A DNA stretch of 64,000 nucleotides, taken from the NCBI GenBank assembly GCA_000961575.1, contig LADP01000042.1, positions 144,092 to 208,091 on the forward strand. Reading direction: 5' to 3'. The position numbers were made by a program, and so were the translations under genes. Position 1 is the stretch's first letter; each line of letters begins with the position of its first letter. Below, piece by piece: positions 16,717 through 25,893 of the stretch. The notes under the pieces were generated by a model. The model did no database searches. It was not told the origin of the DNA and saw nothing but the letters and a program-made list of their open reading frames with translations. This DNA is from Peptococcaceae bacterium BRH_c8a (GTDB lineage: Bacteria; Bacillota; Desulfotomaculia; Desulfotomaculales; Desulfallaceae).

Positions 16717-16912
16717 GCTGACTACATTTATATATCGCAATACGTCATTCGAAAAGCCCGCATTACTTTGAGATAAAGGGTAAGCGGGCTTAACACTATG
16801 ATGAACAGTATGTTTATGATGTTCATAACTAAAGCATAAAAAATTTGGGGTATATTAATGAGGAAGCTATTTAGGCTTATCATTTTTTTATTAACCTCTT
16901 GTAATCCAAATT

Positions 16913-17506
16913 TTAAACATTTATTTCTTGTTTATCTTTGCGTACCATTAATCCTACACCAATGGCAACAAAAAAACCGATGATAGCGTCTATTATAACT
17001 ATGTGCATATAAAACGAGTCGCTTAACGGCCCTAAATGTTCACGGAGCCAAATGCATATGTCATTACCAGGTTGAAAGATAAGTATCATTATCTGGCATA
17101 TTAGAAACCCAAGGGTAGTCATAAACAATAAATTTTTTCTTTCAATCTTTTCGTCGAGTAACTGTCTGAAAAAGAAACCGACCAAAAAACCGGGCAAAAT
17201 TAATAGTGCATAAAAGAATTGGTTAAGTATAAGTGCCGGAAACAAGATGCCCAGTGCGAAAGCGCCTGTACCTGCCAACCACAATTTGCGGAAAGGATAA
17301 TGCCTCCGAAGTAAGAAAGCCAAAACAGCCATACCAATGGCAGCCTCCACTAAAAAGCCAAACCAGATAACTATAAAATTTAGCAAGAAACTTTCGGAAA
17401 ATATCAAGTAGATCCCCAGTGTTTTAAGAAGACCACCAATCATAAAAGCAAATCCAGTTAGAATCGATATCACAGGAAGGTTAAATTTTTGGATAGGCTC
17501 ATTCAT
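16913..17506 (-). CDS. Hypothetical multi-pass membrane protein
   Basis: 197 residues with about six hydrophobic helices and no recognised motif. The start ATG follows AAAGGTG. Last of three minus-strand genes that face against the pilus operon. A CPBP- or Yip1-like fold is conceivable but nothing supports it. Confidence 0.65.
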   Translation of the reverse strand: MNEPIQKFNLPVISILTGFAFMIGGLLKTLGIYLIFSESFLLNFIVIWFGFLVEAAIGMAVLAFLLRRHYPFRKLWLAGTGAFALGILFPALILNQFFYALLILPGFLVGFFFRQLLDEKIERKNLLFMTTLGFLICQIMILIFQPGNDICIWLREHLGPLSDSFYMHIVIIDAIIGFFVAIGVGLMVRKDKQEINV

Positions 17507-17665
17507 AGAATTTACACCTTTCTCTTTATATACTATATATACATATGTCGCTTCTTGTTTAATATATGAAACAGCAGTTTATATATAAATCTATTGCTGC
17601 TGCTCTTCCACAATACGAACTAGTTTATCTATAATAACAATCTCCAGGCCATAGATTTATAAAGT

Positions 17666-18067
17666 TTATATAGCAGCCCTGAAAAGCAAGTGTATTAAAA
17701 ATGTAATAACAAAAACTAAAACAACATCAAAACACCTTATGGGGGACTGCTTTTGGTCTTCGTTGTCTTTATTAGCCAGGAAATATGGATTGGGTCTCTT
17801 GTTTAAAGTATAGATTTCCATTAAAACAGTAGTGAAAGGCATTATTATTGGGTATATGAAGACTCTTATATCCTGAGATATAAGAAAACATGTCATGGAA
17901 GAGACCAAATACGAAAGAACAGCGGGGATACCGACTTTAATCCATTGATTATCAAATTTACTCTTATATTTTGCGTAAAAAAAACCCCATAAAACCCAAT
18001 AAAAAACCATTATTCCCATACCTATCCCGCCATTTTTAAAGCTAAAAAAAGCTATAATAGCTTCCAT
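17666..18067 (-). CDS. Hypothetical membrane protein
   Basis: 133 residues, four hydrophobic helices. The start is ATG at 18067, seven bases after GGAGGTG; the longer frame from 18082 would run through the ribosome site. No family recognised. Spaced 159 bases from its downstream neighbour, with an AT-rich gap that may hold a promoter. Confidence 0.65.
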   Translation of the reverse strand: MEAIIAFFSFKNGGIGMGIMVFYWVLWGFFYAKYKSKFDNQWIKVGIPAVLSYLVSSMTCFLISQDIRVFIYPIIMPFTTVLMEIYTLNKRPNPYFLANKDNEDQKQSPIRCFDVVLVFVITFLIHLLFRAAI

Positions 18068-18135
18068 TTGGTACACCTCCAAAGCCTGTTTGTGATGTGC
18101 ATTAGCTAAAGAATGCGAACATGTGAGAAATCCAA

Positions 18136-18306
18136 TTACTTCGGTTGATTGTTCAGGGTCTTAGCGATTTCTTTTGTGGAATTAGCAAGGGACTCGAAAG
18201 CTTTTGCGATTTTCCATATTGAACCAACTGCAATTACTGCAAGAATAACACCAACTACTGGAATTACAAACTTTACAATGAACATAAGGGTTATTGAAGA
18301 GTCCAT
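18136..18306 (-). CDS. 56-residue single-helix membrane protein
   Basis: Small gene with an AAAGGAGAA ribosome site 7 bases before ATG. The protein (MDSSITLMFIVKFVIPVVGV...) has one long helix of about residues 8-30 followed by an amphipathic, Ser/Lys/Asn-rich tail (AKAFESLANSTKEIAKTLN). The opposite strand has an open frame here too, but without a ribosome site. The tail could form a coiled coil. Function unknown; it may form an operon with the two membrane proteins downstream. Confidence 0.6.
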   Translation of the reverse strand: MDSSITLMFIVKFVIPVVGVILAVIAVGSIWKIAKAFESLANSTKEIAKTLNNQPK

Positions 18307-18637
18307 TAAACTATTCTCCTTTCTTTTTTTTTAAAACCCTTCGCTAGAAAGTGAAGACAACCTCTATATAAATATAGACACGGCACGACATGTAAGAGTC
18401 TAATTAAGGATTAGCTCTCATGCACAGTTCAAAGACAATTAAACTTTTAATCTCCGTAGATATACGGAGTTTTTCTTTTTAAGGAGGCGATGCCAATGGT
18501 ATTGTAAGCTACATTTATATGAGGCATAAAACAATAAACTCACTGCTGGGGGGTGGCCAGATTTCTATGCTCTGGCTGGTGGGTGTAGATGGAATAATTA
18601 ATAGTTTTGAAAGTGAATAAAAAAGGGGGTTAAAGAA
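18307..18637. other. Divergent intergenic region
   Basis: Separates minus-strand membrane genes from the plus-strand surface-protein genes. It holds a small hairpin CTCCGTA/TACGGAG with T-rich tail (18452-18480), a ribosome-site-like AAGGAGG at 18481 without a lasting frame, and GCCAGA...TCTGGC (about 18563-18583). Promoters for both directions should be here; I cannot assign them. Confidence 0.4.
18452..18480 (+). terminator. Short hairpin with T-rich tail
   Basis: CTCCGTA pairs with TACGGAG around a 4-nt loop, followed by TTTTTCTTTTT. It lies in a gap with no plus-strand gene ahead of it, so it may end a small RNA or attenuate the transcript of the surface protein. Confidence 0.5.
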
Positions 18638-21600
18638 GTGTTTAAGATAATAAGATTGATTATTCTATATGTAATTTTACTTACCGTAAGCGTTGGTCAG
18701 GCCCACGCTGGCAGCTGGTCGGCTATTAATACCTTTTCGACAGCTGATAATATAGTTTATGCGGCAGCAGAGGATAAAAACGGGGATTTACTGGTTGCCA
18801 CAAGTAACGGGATTATGAATAATAGTACCGGCGCACAACTATTGCCTTACACCAACGTTAAAAACATGATTCGCCTATCAAACGGTAACGTCTTTTTTAT
18901 GGACTCTAGTTATAATTTTCATATTTGGAACGGTTCTACCGACACAACATACGCAAAGCCTAGCTATATCAGTTCCAATAATCCTCACTACTTCGAGGCC
19001 AGTCCTGACCCAGGTGGACGTGCCTGGTTTTCAACCGGCTCAACCATTTACGAGTGGACCGGCAGCAGTTGGACCTCAAGAGGTAGCCCGGGGACGATAA
19101 CCGGTCTTGGAGTCGGCCCGGGAAACATTTGTTATGCCTCGGTTGATAATAAAGTTTTCAAATGGGCAGGTGGCACCAGTTGGGTAGACTACGGGATCAC
19201 AGATTACGAGCGTTATTTAGGAAATGGTAATACACTTGAATACATTGAAAACTTTAGCATTATAGTCGACCGCAACAACGTCTTATATGTGGCGGCCGAA
19301 GCTCGTACCGAAGACAATGATGGAGATGACAGTGATAGGGTATGGCTATTTAGAAAAGCGCCAACAGATAGTAGTTATACCAAAGTAGGTGATTATTCAA
19401 ATAGCGGTGGTAAAATAATTGACATGCAAATCGATCCTGCAGGTAGTATTTATATCATCTTCCACGACATGTATAGTGATGATACGCCGGAGGCATACAG
19501 TTACGGCGGCCCAAATCCGCCCAGGCCCTGGGAAAGAAGAGATGAAAATGCTGTGCCAAATGGTTCATATATGCTGTCTAGTGGTCACTGGTTAACATAC
19601 GGCCGTTACGATGTAGATAATGGTTACGTTGGACCATATTATTATGGCACATTGAGGAAATGGGACGGCACCGGACTTCGCATGTATGCAACCCCTGCCG
19701 GTGCTAATGGATTAACTAACCTAAATTTTAAATGGTTAGATTATAATATAAGACAAACCAATATTCAACTTAGATACAGTTCCGGCCCGGTTATTGAAGA
19801 GTTTACCACCGGGGCCAATATGAATAATGTTGATATGCTGCTTTTAGCCAACGCCCTGGAAAATAACAATATGCAGGGTTGGACCAACTACACCTCCGGT
19901 GCCTCCGGAGCCAGTATCTCCAACGTAAGCACCTCATACGGGCCAGGAGTAAGGTTAAAAGCTAATAGTGGCGATGTAGGTAAAAAAATAACCTGTTTAA
20001 CTAACCTGTACGAAAACCAGGCCACGTTGAGAGTGCGTTTTAAGGTCAATAAAAACAGTGGTTATCTGGTACCTAAATGGGACGCAAAGCTCAGTAATGG
20101 ATCAACCCAAAGTGGAGCCTTTAGTAGCCAGAAGATCGATCTTAGCAATTATACTGTTGGTACCTGGTATACCTATTATTTTCATACCACATCGCCATCC
20201 GGTACCACATATATCGACGGCGGCACGTTGTACCTGCACGGTCAGGGCGATATAGATGTTGAGATTGCCGAACCTGCCCTGGTGCCCAGCCCGCTAAAAC
20301 TATATGCCCGCAGTCACTGGAGCAGTACTTACAGTTGGGATATGTATTCAGGGTGGAGTAACGCTCTTACTTTCCCTTCGTATGCTCCAAATGTAGCCTT
20401 CATCAGCACGCCAGTCAGCTGGAGTACCACACGCGGAAAATCGTCGCTTCAGTTAAGTTGGCCGTCTGTACCCGGTGCTTCCGGTTATAAGTTGTATCTT
20501 TTTGACGGTAACACCTACCGGGTTAATGACTTGGGCAACGTAACCAGTTGGGACAGCCGCACAGCGAAAGTATTCCCATATGCCTCCGACCTTCCGGAAA
20601 ATAACACCATCAGCACTGATCCGTTCCGCTGGGACGGTAGTGGCACCGACTTTGATGATAAGGGCTATTACCTGTACCGTAGTACGGTTGGCACCAATTA
20701 TGACACCAATACAAATTACTGGTTCAAAGTAACTGCATATAATGCAGATATGGAGACAGGGGCAAGTTATTGGCAATATAATGCTCACAGCAACGATCTG
20801 GCCAACGCAACCGACACTGCAAACCCCACTGGCACCATAGATGTCATCGGTCAGGAAGGGTTGGAGAAAACCTTTAACCCCACAGTGACAGTTACTGTAA
20901 ACGCCAATGATTCGGATTCAGGCATTCAGCGTATCGAGTTATCCAACAACGGCACAGGCTATACAACCATGTACTCAGTTGCTATAAACGGTGATGGTAG
21001 TACCAATATCAAAAATTATACTAATTCTTGGTCCTGGGATTTACCGTTAGGTGCGGGCACCAAGACAGTTTACGCCCGGATCACCGACGCGCTAGGTCGT
21101 CAAAAAGTGATCACCGATTCCATTGCCCTTGCCGACGACATGTTACCGCCTTCAATTACTCTAACAATCAATGACGGTGCCACTGCAACCACTTCCAATA
21201 ATGTAACGCTTACCATAAGCGTTGCTGATAACGCCAGTACCGAATCACAAATGCAAATGGCCTTTTCTAACAACGGCAACTTGTGGTCCCCCTGGGAATC
21301 GTTTGAACAGACTAAAACATGGGATATTACCCACGGCACCTATGGTGGGACATCAGACGCAGGAAAAAAGAAGGTTTACTGTCGTATTTATGACACCGCC
21401 CAAAACACTGGTTTAGCCAGCGCCGAGATTGGCTACAACCCGAACCCGCCCACGGGCTCATTTTCTATTACCGGTGGTATCACCGGAACGTATAACGGTA
21501 AGTCAGTGATGTTTGTTTCCGCCGACACACCGACTATGAACATCAACGCGACCGGAGCATCAAAAATTCGCTTTGATTCTGGAATTGGTATGTGGAGTGA

Positions 21601-21997
21601 CTGGGAGGACTATACGGACGCGAAAGAAATAGTTCTCGCCAAATCAAGTGGGGTATGCCTGGTCAGAATCCAGGTTAAAGACAATTATGGCGTAACATCG
21701 GAACCGGAAAAAGTACTTGTGGTTATTGACGGTCAAGCACCGGTTATTAATTCTTTAAAAACACTTTCGGGTGCCACAGCAACATCAGAAAGTACAATAG
21801 ACCTAATTATTAGCGTACAGGACAACATCAGTAAAAATCTTCAATACGACATAAACGGCGGGATAATACAAGGCCTTCCGGTTGATAGTATCATAACGGC
21901 TCCGGTTAGCGGTAGCGGTCTTGTACAGGTTAAGGCAAATGTATATGACGAGGCTGGAAATAAATCATTTAAAAGCATCCCTATCTGGAAACTTTAA
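18638..21997 (+). CDS. Large secreted beta-repeat surface protein
   Basis: 1119 residues. N-terminal signal peptide of about 25 residues ending GQAHA-GS. Residues about 30-300 form propeller-like repeats (DNKVFKWAGGTSW; GSTIYEWTGSSW). Residues about 390-560 look like a jelly-roll, carbohydrate-binding-type domain. Residues about 590-730 are fibronectin III-like (SLQLSWPSVPGASGYKLYLFDG). The rest holds three or more Ig-like repeats of the type TINDGATATTSNNVTLTISVAD. No LPXTG motif or C-terminal anchor. Start GTG follows AAGGGGG. It follows the pilus locus and may be an adhesin; substrate unknown. Confidence 0.8.
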   Translation: MFKIIRLIILYVILLTVSVGQAHAGSWSAINTFSTADNIVYAAAEDKNGDLLVATSNGIMNNSTGAQLLPYTNVKNMIRLSNGNVFFMDSSYNFHIWNGSTDTTYAKPSYISSNNPHYFEASPDPGGRAWFSTGSTIYEWTGSSWTSRGSPGTITGLGVGPGNICYASVDNKVFKWAGGTSWVDYGITDYERYLGNGNTLEYIENFSIIVDRNNVLYVAAEARTEDNDGDDSDRVWLFRKAPTDSSYTKVGDYSNSGGKIIDMQIDPAGSIYIIFHDMYSDDTPEAYSYGGPNPPRPWERRDENAVPNGSYMLSSGHWLTYGRYDVDNGYVGPYYYGTLRKWDGTGLRMYATPAGANGLTNLNFKWLDYNIRQTNIQLRYSSGPVIEEFTTGANMNNVDMLLLANALENNNMQGWTNYTSGASGASISNVSTSYGPGVRLKANSGDVGKKITCLTNLYENQATLRVRFKVNKNSGYLVPKWDAKLSNGSTQSGAFSSQKIDLSNYTVGTWYTYYFHTTSPSGTTYIDGGTLYLHGQGDIDVEIAEPALVPSPLKLYARSHWSSTYSWDMYSGWSNALTFPSYAPNVAFISTPVSWSTTRGKSSLQLSWPSVPGASGYKLYLFDGNTYRVNDLGNVTSWDSRTAKVFPYASDLPENNTISTDPFRWDGSGTDFDDKGYYLYRSTVGTNYDTNTNYWFKVTAYNADMETGASYWQYNAHSNDLANATDTANPTGTIDVIGQEGLEKTFNPTVTVTVNANDSDSGIQRIELSNNGTGYTTMYSVAINGDGSTNIKNYTNSWSWDLPLGAGTKTVYARITDALGRQKVITDSIALADDMLPPSITLTINDGATATTSNNVTLTISVADNASTESQMQMAFSNNGNLWSPWESFEQTKTWDITHGTYGGTSDAGKKKVYCRIYDTAQNTGLASAEIGYNPNPPTGSFSITGGITGTYNGKSVMFVSADTPTMNINATGASKIRFDSGIGMWSDWEDYTDAKEIVLAKSSGVCLVRIQVKDNYGVTSEPEKVLVVIDGQAPVINSLKTLSGATATSESTIDLIISVQDNISKNLQYDINGGIIQGLPVDSIITAPVSGSGLVQVKANVYDEAGNKSFKSIPIWKL

Positions 21998-22013
21998 ACT
22001 TCACACCAACTAA

Positions 22014-22042
22014 AGGCTCTGATTTAATCAGAGCTTTTTTAT
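22014..22042 (+). terminator. Rho-independent terminator
   Basis: GCTCTGAT pairs with ATCAGAGC around TTA, followed by six T. It separates the 1119-residue protein gene from the next pair. Confidence 0.85.
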
Positions 22043-22074
22043 TTAATATAAAGCCAATGTAGGGGGGGATAAAT

Positions 22075-22836
22075 TTGAAAAAATTCTACTTGCCGATATT
22101 TATAGGTTTACTAGTTGTATCCACGGCCATCGCCTGGTTGCTTATAAGTTCTCAGAACAGTAAAAAAGATATTGTTTCCGTCGTTGAGCAATTCGTGCAA
22201 TACCTATGCAATAAGGAGATAGAGCAGGCCATAGCATTATCCACAGGAGAAGTAAACCATGCCCTGGGAAGTCGGGGCGGTGACCCGGTATTGACTGCTA
22301 CGTTAAGAAGGTTAGACACGGAAGTCACTGCGCATAGCAAAAATATTGCTCTAGTAAACGTTACTGCTGATATACAACAAGTCGACGGAACATATAACAC
22401 CACATGGTACCAGATATTATTAATAAACAAACAGGATAACTGGAAGGTGGCGAGGATACAACCTTTTAATTTTATGGGCGGCGTTATAGGAGGCAAAACC
22501 GGAAATTTAGAGTCTGCTCAAGTTGAGTATTTAAAAACGTCGTTTTTGGCATATACCGAAGCAATGGCCGGCGGCAACTGGGAAGAAGCCGGAAAGTATC
22601 TTGTAGGCCCGGCTAAAACAGCGCATAACGCATCAAATACTATCCTCAGTAAAGGACAGATAATCCAGGACATTAACTCTTTAGAACTTAAGCCGGCCTG
22701 GGCGAGTAAAACCGACATTATCAGCCGGGCAACCTACAAAATGATCAACAGGGATATCGAAGTTATCATTCATTTCCATCTTACAGACGGGGGGTGGAAA
22801 ATAGCCGAGATTAGCAACATCGGGGGCGGTAAATAA
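22075..22836 (+). CDS. Membrane-anchored protein with two NTF2-like repeats
   Basis: 253 residues with an N-terminal signal anchor (about 5-25) and two related halves (DIVSVVEQFVQYLCNKEIEQAIAL... and YLKTSFLAYTEAMAGGNWEEAGKYL), each ending in a beta segment (WKVARIQPFN; WKIAEISNIG). This is the layout of DUF4878/NTF2-like extracytoplasmic domains. TTG start after GGGGGG. Its stop overlaps the ATG of the next gene, so the two are likely made together and may interact outside the cell. Confidence 0.65.
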   Translation: MKKFYLPIFIGLLVVSTAIAWLLISSQNSKKDIVSVVEQFVQYLCNKEIEQAIALSTGEVNHALGSRGGDPVLTATLRRLDTEVTAHSKNIALVNVTADIQQVDGTYNTTWYQILLINKQDNWKVARIQPFNFMGGVIGGKTGNLESAQVEYLKTSFLAYTEAMAGGNWEEAGKYLVGPAKTAHNASNTILSKGQIIQDINSLELKPAWASKTDIISRATYKMINRDIEVIIHFHLTDGGWKIAEISNIGGGK

Positions 22837-25013
22837 TGAAGAAAATTATATTAATAACAGTCCTTTTATTATGTTTTTTATCGGCACCGTTACAAAGCCA
22901 AGCCGCCGGCATTTGGGAATATTACATCACTGATGCTGATACGCCAGTCACCATTGACACCGGAGCTACCACAGCCGCAGTTGATATAGTCAACCACGAG
23001 ATTACATTAGAAAAGAACTTGACGCCAAATGTAGTCTCCTTCTGGCCGGATGGCATGCTTGCCTATACAGTTTTAAAGAGCAACTCCGTAGGGTTTTATA
23101 TGTTCGACGGCACTCAAATGGTCGAAGCATCATCCCTGGAAATACCGCTGGGCAAAAACCCACTGGCTCTAGCAACTTACTCAACTCTACCCGATATTGC
23201 CGTAGCCACGCCAACAGAACTGCGTAGTTATGTGTTTGACGGCAATGGCATGTCCAGAAATCCGGCCCTCGAAACTTCGGGATTGACAAATGCCGTCTCA
23301 ATTGGCACTCGTGGTTATGACGTGGCCGGCCTTGTTGACAACAATGTGAAATACTTCAACTTTGATGGTAGCGGTATGACTGAAAATACAATATTGGAGC
23401 CATGCGAAGCGTTAAATAACCCCTTGCAACTGGCCCTGGTGGAGGATAGCTACGACATGGCTATTCTTGAACGAAACCAGGTGCGCTATTTCAATTTTGA
23501 CGGGGCCGGGATGGCTGAAAACCCAACCCTAGCGGTAACGGGATTGACAAACCCAAAGGCGTTTGCAGTAAAAGAAACCGGCGAGGTCACCGTAATCGAA
23601 GGCAGCGAGGCGAAACACTATCAGTTTGACGGTGCCGGGATGGTATATAACTCTGCCTTATCCGTATCCGGCCTAACCGATCTTACAGCGGTCGCGTTCC
23701 GACCGGGTACCTGGGATCGGGTAATCGTTGACGGCACGCAGTTAAAATACTACGCCTTTAACGGATCCGAAATGGTGTATATACCTGAGTTATCGGTGAC
23801 GGTTAACGACCTGCTTATTGGCGGATCATATACACCCCAAGGTATCGCTCAATCGTTGGGTTATAGTGGCGGTGTAACCAACCGTGTAAGGGTGCGGGCC
23901 AGACACAACCTACCAATCAACACGTCGGTAACCTGGTGGGTTACCGCAGACGGCACTAACTGGACGCAAAGTTGGCGGGTGAGAAACGATGGTGTTAACG
24001 ATTATTGCGAGGTCTACAATGGCGGCACCTGGACATTAATAGGCGACGCTGGCATGGCCCTACCGGAAAACGATGCGACGGAATTGTGGGTCGAATTATC
24101 ACCTGGTATCAACGTCAGGTGGCAGGCTGTACTCGAAACCGCAGATACCAGCGTAACGCCCAAAATCATCGGCGGCGTTATTCCGGCGGTGGTCATAGAA
24201 ACTGACCACACACCTGAAAAGCCTACTGTAGACCCTGGTCCTGTCGGTTGCTATGCAAAAACGACCCCAACAATTACCTGGACGTTCAGCGACCCGGACG
24301 CGGGGGATACCCAGTTAGCTTACCAGGTGAATATACACCGGCAAAGCGATGGAGCTCTAATCTACGACTCCGGCAAGTTATACGGTTCTGATCAGGAGTT
24401 CACGCTCCCGGGCTCAAACCAACCAGACATGCCCAGTGCTTTATGGAGCTCCGGCGACTACCAGTACACGGCCAGAGTAAGATCCTGGGATAGTTTCGAC
24501 CAGGAAAGCGAATGGTCCGGCCCAGCAGACTTTTGTGTGATAGCCCTGGAACGGTTACGAGTTTCAAAAATAGTGAGCCCGCCGCTAGGACAAACCGAAC
24601 CGGATCCGGCAGACCCGGCAACACACATCATGGTGCCTGATAGTTTACCGGTTGACCAGCTACCACGTATCAAGGCCGGCTCCGAGGTGCAGATTCTCGT
24701 TGATAGCATCGGTCCAGTAGATAGCTTGATAGCACGCTTTCCTTACCTGACATACGAGGCGACAATAAAGGACGGCGCACAGGTGTCTGATAACCCGTCG
24801 GGCTCACACGTAAACCGATGGTTGGCAGAATTCTGGACCAGCCCGGATAAAAGCGAGGTGCCTGATGGAACTATAGTTCAGGCGTACCTCGAAGGAGACA
24901 CGGCGGCAAACTCAGCATATTTAAAAACCGCGGCGCCTTACGAAATTAATCTGGCTCGTATTGAGGGAAGTGTTTTTGAAGACTGGATGGTTATCATTCA
25001 GGGGCGAGACTGA
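22836..25013 (+). CDS. Secreted repeat protein with FDG propeller-like repeats
   Basis: 725 residues. Signal peptide of about 23 residues ending QSQA-AG. Residues about 85-320 contain six tandem repeats of about 45 residues, each with Y-x-F-D/N-G-x-x-M and a following hydrophobic strand (YMFDGTQM, YVFDGNGM, YFNFDGSGM, YFNFDGAGM, YQFDGAGM, YAFNGSEM), suggesting a six-bladed propeller. A C-terminal part includes an Ig/FN3-like domain (PTITWTFSDPDAGDTQLAYQVNI). No sorting motif. Coupled to the preceding gene. Probably a cell-surface binding protein; ligand unknown. Confidence 0.75.
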   Translation: MKKIILITVLLLCFLSAPLQSQAAGIWEYYITDADTPVTIDTGATTAAVDIVNHEITLEKNLTPNVVSFWPDGMLAYTVLKSNSVGFYMFDGTQMVEASSLEIPLGKNPLALATYSTLPDIAVATPTELRSYVFDGNGMSRNPALETSGLTNAVSIGTRGYDVAGLVDNNVKYFNFDGSGMTENTILEPCEALNNPLQLALVEDSYDMAILERNQVRYFNFDGAGMAENPTLAVTGLTNPKAFAVKETGEVTVIEGSEAKHYQFDGAGMVYNSALSVSGLTDLTAVAFRPGTWDRVIVDGTQLKYYAFNGSEMVYIPELSVTVNDLLIGGSYTPQGIAQSLGYSGGVTNRVRVRARHNLPINTSVTWWVTADGTNWTQSWRVRNDGVNDYCEVYNGGTWTLIGDAGMALPENDATELWVELSPGINVRWQAVLETADTSVTPKIIGGVIPAVVIETDHTPEKPTVDPGPVGCYAKTTPTITWTFSDPDAGDTQLAYQVNIHRQSDGALIYDSGKLYGSDQEFTLPGSNQPDMPSALWSSGDYQYTARVRSWDSFDQESEWSGPADFCVIALERLRVSKIVSPPLGQTEPDPADPATHIMVPDSLPVDQLPRIKAGSEVQILVDSIGPVDSLIARFPYLTYEATIKDGAQVSDNPSGSHVNRWLAEFWTSPDKSEVPDGTIVQAYLEGDTAANSAYLKTAAPYEINLARIEGSVFEDWMVIIQGRD

Positions 25014-25093
25014 ATTGATAAAAAAAATAGCGATAAGAAAACTTTAACCAACACAAAGCTGTTTATTTTAACGATAGTATTGTAAGCTGCTAA

Positions 25094-25126
25094 GCGCACC
25101 TCCTATATAAGGTGCGTTCTTTATTT
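25094..25126 (+). terminator. Hairpin terminator
   Basis: CGCACCT pairs with AGGTGCG around an 8-nt loop, followed by TTCTTTATTTTTT. It separates the secreted protein gene from the small cysteine-rich gene. Confidence 0.75.
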
Positions 25127-25143
25127 TTTAGGGAGGTGAAATC

Positions 25144-25242
25144 GTGAATCAACAAAATTGCAGTAAATGCCCGGCATATAAACTATGCGCTGAGAATCCG
25201 CAATGGCGTTGTGATTTATGGAAAGCAAAAACGCCCAAATAA
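25144..25242 (+). CDS. Tiny cysteine-rich protein
   Basis: 32 residues (MNQQNCSKCPAYKLC... then a fourth Cys), with C-x2-C-x5-C-x7-C spacing that could bind zinc or a small iron-sulfur cluster. A strong GGGAGGTG ribosome site precedes GTG, and the HD-GYP gene starts 12 bases after its stop with its own AAGGAG, so the two are co-transcribed. It may be a small partner of the HD-GYP protein; no family recognised. Confidence 0.55.
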   Translation: MNQQNCSKCPAYKLCAENPQWRCDLWKAKTPK

Positions 25243-25254
25243 AAAGGAGTCGAT

Positions 25255-25827
25255 ATGCTCGTACATGCAATAGAAACATTATCGGGTCTATCAGATTTAA
25301 AGGATTCGTATCTAACAAAACACCAGCAAAATGTTTGTCTTTATAGTGCGGTGCTATTAAAAACACTGCACTTACCAGGTGATTTATTTGAAACAATCCG
25401 GCAATCAGCTTTACTACATGATATTGGCAAGATCGGAATCCCAAACAGTATATTATTTAGACCTGGTAGGTTAACCCACAATGAGTGGGAGATAATGAGG
25501 TTGCACCCGGTGACCGGTGCAGAGCTACTATCAAATAGAAACGGGAATTTGAATCCGTTTGTAAACAATGAAGTGATTAACGGAGTAAAATCCCACCACG
25601 AAAGATGGGATGGAGCCGGCTACCCGGACGGATTAAAAGGGGAGGACATCCCCCTGGTGGCAAGGATAATAGCCGTAGCTGACGCTTACGACGCCATGAC
25701 ATCTAACCGGCCATACAGAAAAGCTTTGCCAAAGGAAGAGGCAGCCAAAGAAATTATCAGGTGTTCGGGAAAGCAGTTTGATCCCAGGGTGGTAGCGTTA
25801 TTCTTAAATACTAATGTTACTTTTTAG
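25255..25827 (+). CDS. HD-GYP domain phosphodiesterase
   Basis: 190 residues, almost all HD-GYP domain. Visible motifs: LTKHQQNV, LLHDIGKIGIP (HD), HPVTGAEL, SHHERWDGAGYPDGLKGEDIP (the HHExxDGxGYP signature) and AVADAYDAMTSNRPYR. Full metal-binding and GYP residues are present, so c-di-GMP hydrolysis is expected. There is no fused receiver or sensor, so it may act alone or with a partner. Close to pilus and surface-protein genes, which c-di-GMP commonly regulates. Start ATG after AAGGAG. Confidence 0.93.
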   Translation: MLVHAIETLSGLSDLKDSYLTKHQQNVCLYSAVLLKTLHLPGDLFETIRQSALLHDIGKIGIPNSILFRPGRLTHNEWEIMRLHPVTGAELLSNRNGNLNPFVNNEVINGVKSHHERWDGAGYPDGLKGEDIPLVARIIAVADAYDAMTSNRPYRKALPKEEAAKEIIRCSGKQFDPRVVALFLNTNVTF

Positions 25828-25851
25828 CACGGTGAAAGCCGTGCTTTTTTT
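25826..25851 (+). terminator. Rho-independent terminator
   Basis: AGCACGG pairs with CCGTGCT around a 6-nt loop, followed by seven T. It overlaps the HD-GYP stop and marks the end of the surface/regulation block before the plasmid-like block. Confidence 0.88.
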
Positions 25852-25893
25852 ATGTATTTTATAAAATCCAAAATAAGAAAGGTGGAGGATTAA

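Noticed and set aside
18149..18334. Plus-strand 61-codon frame
   Set aside because: It is the antisense of the small membrane protein on the minus strand, which has a ribosome site; the plus frame has none.
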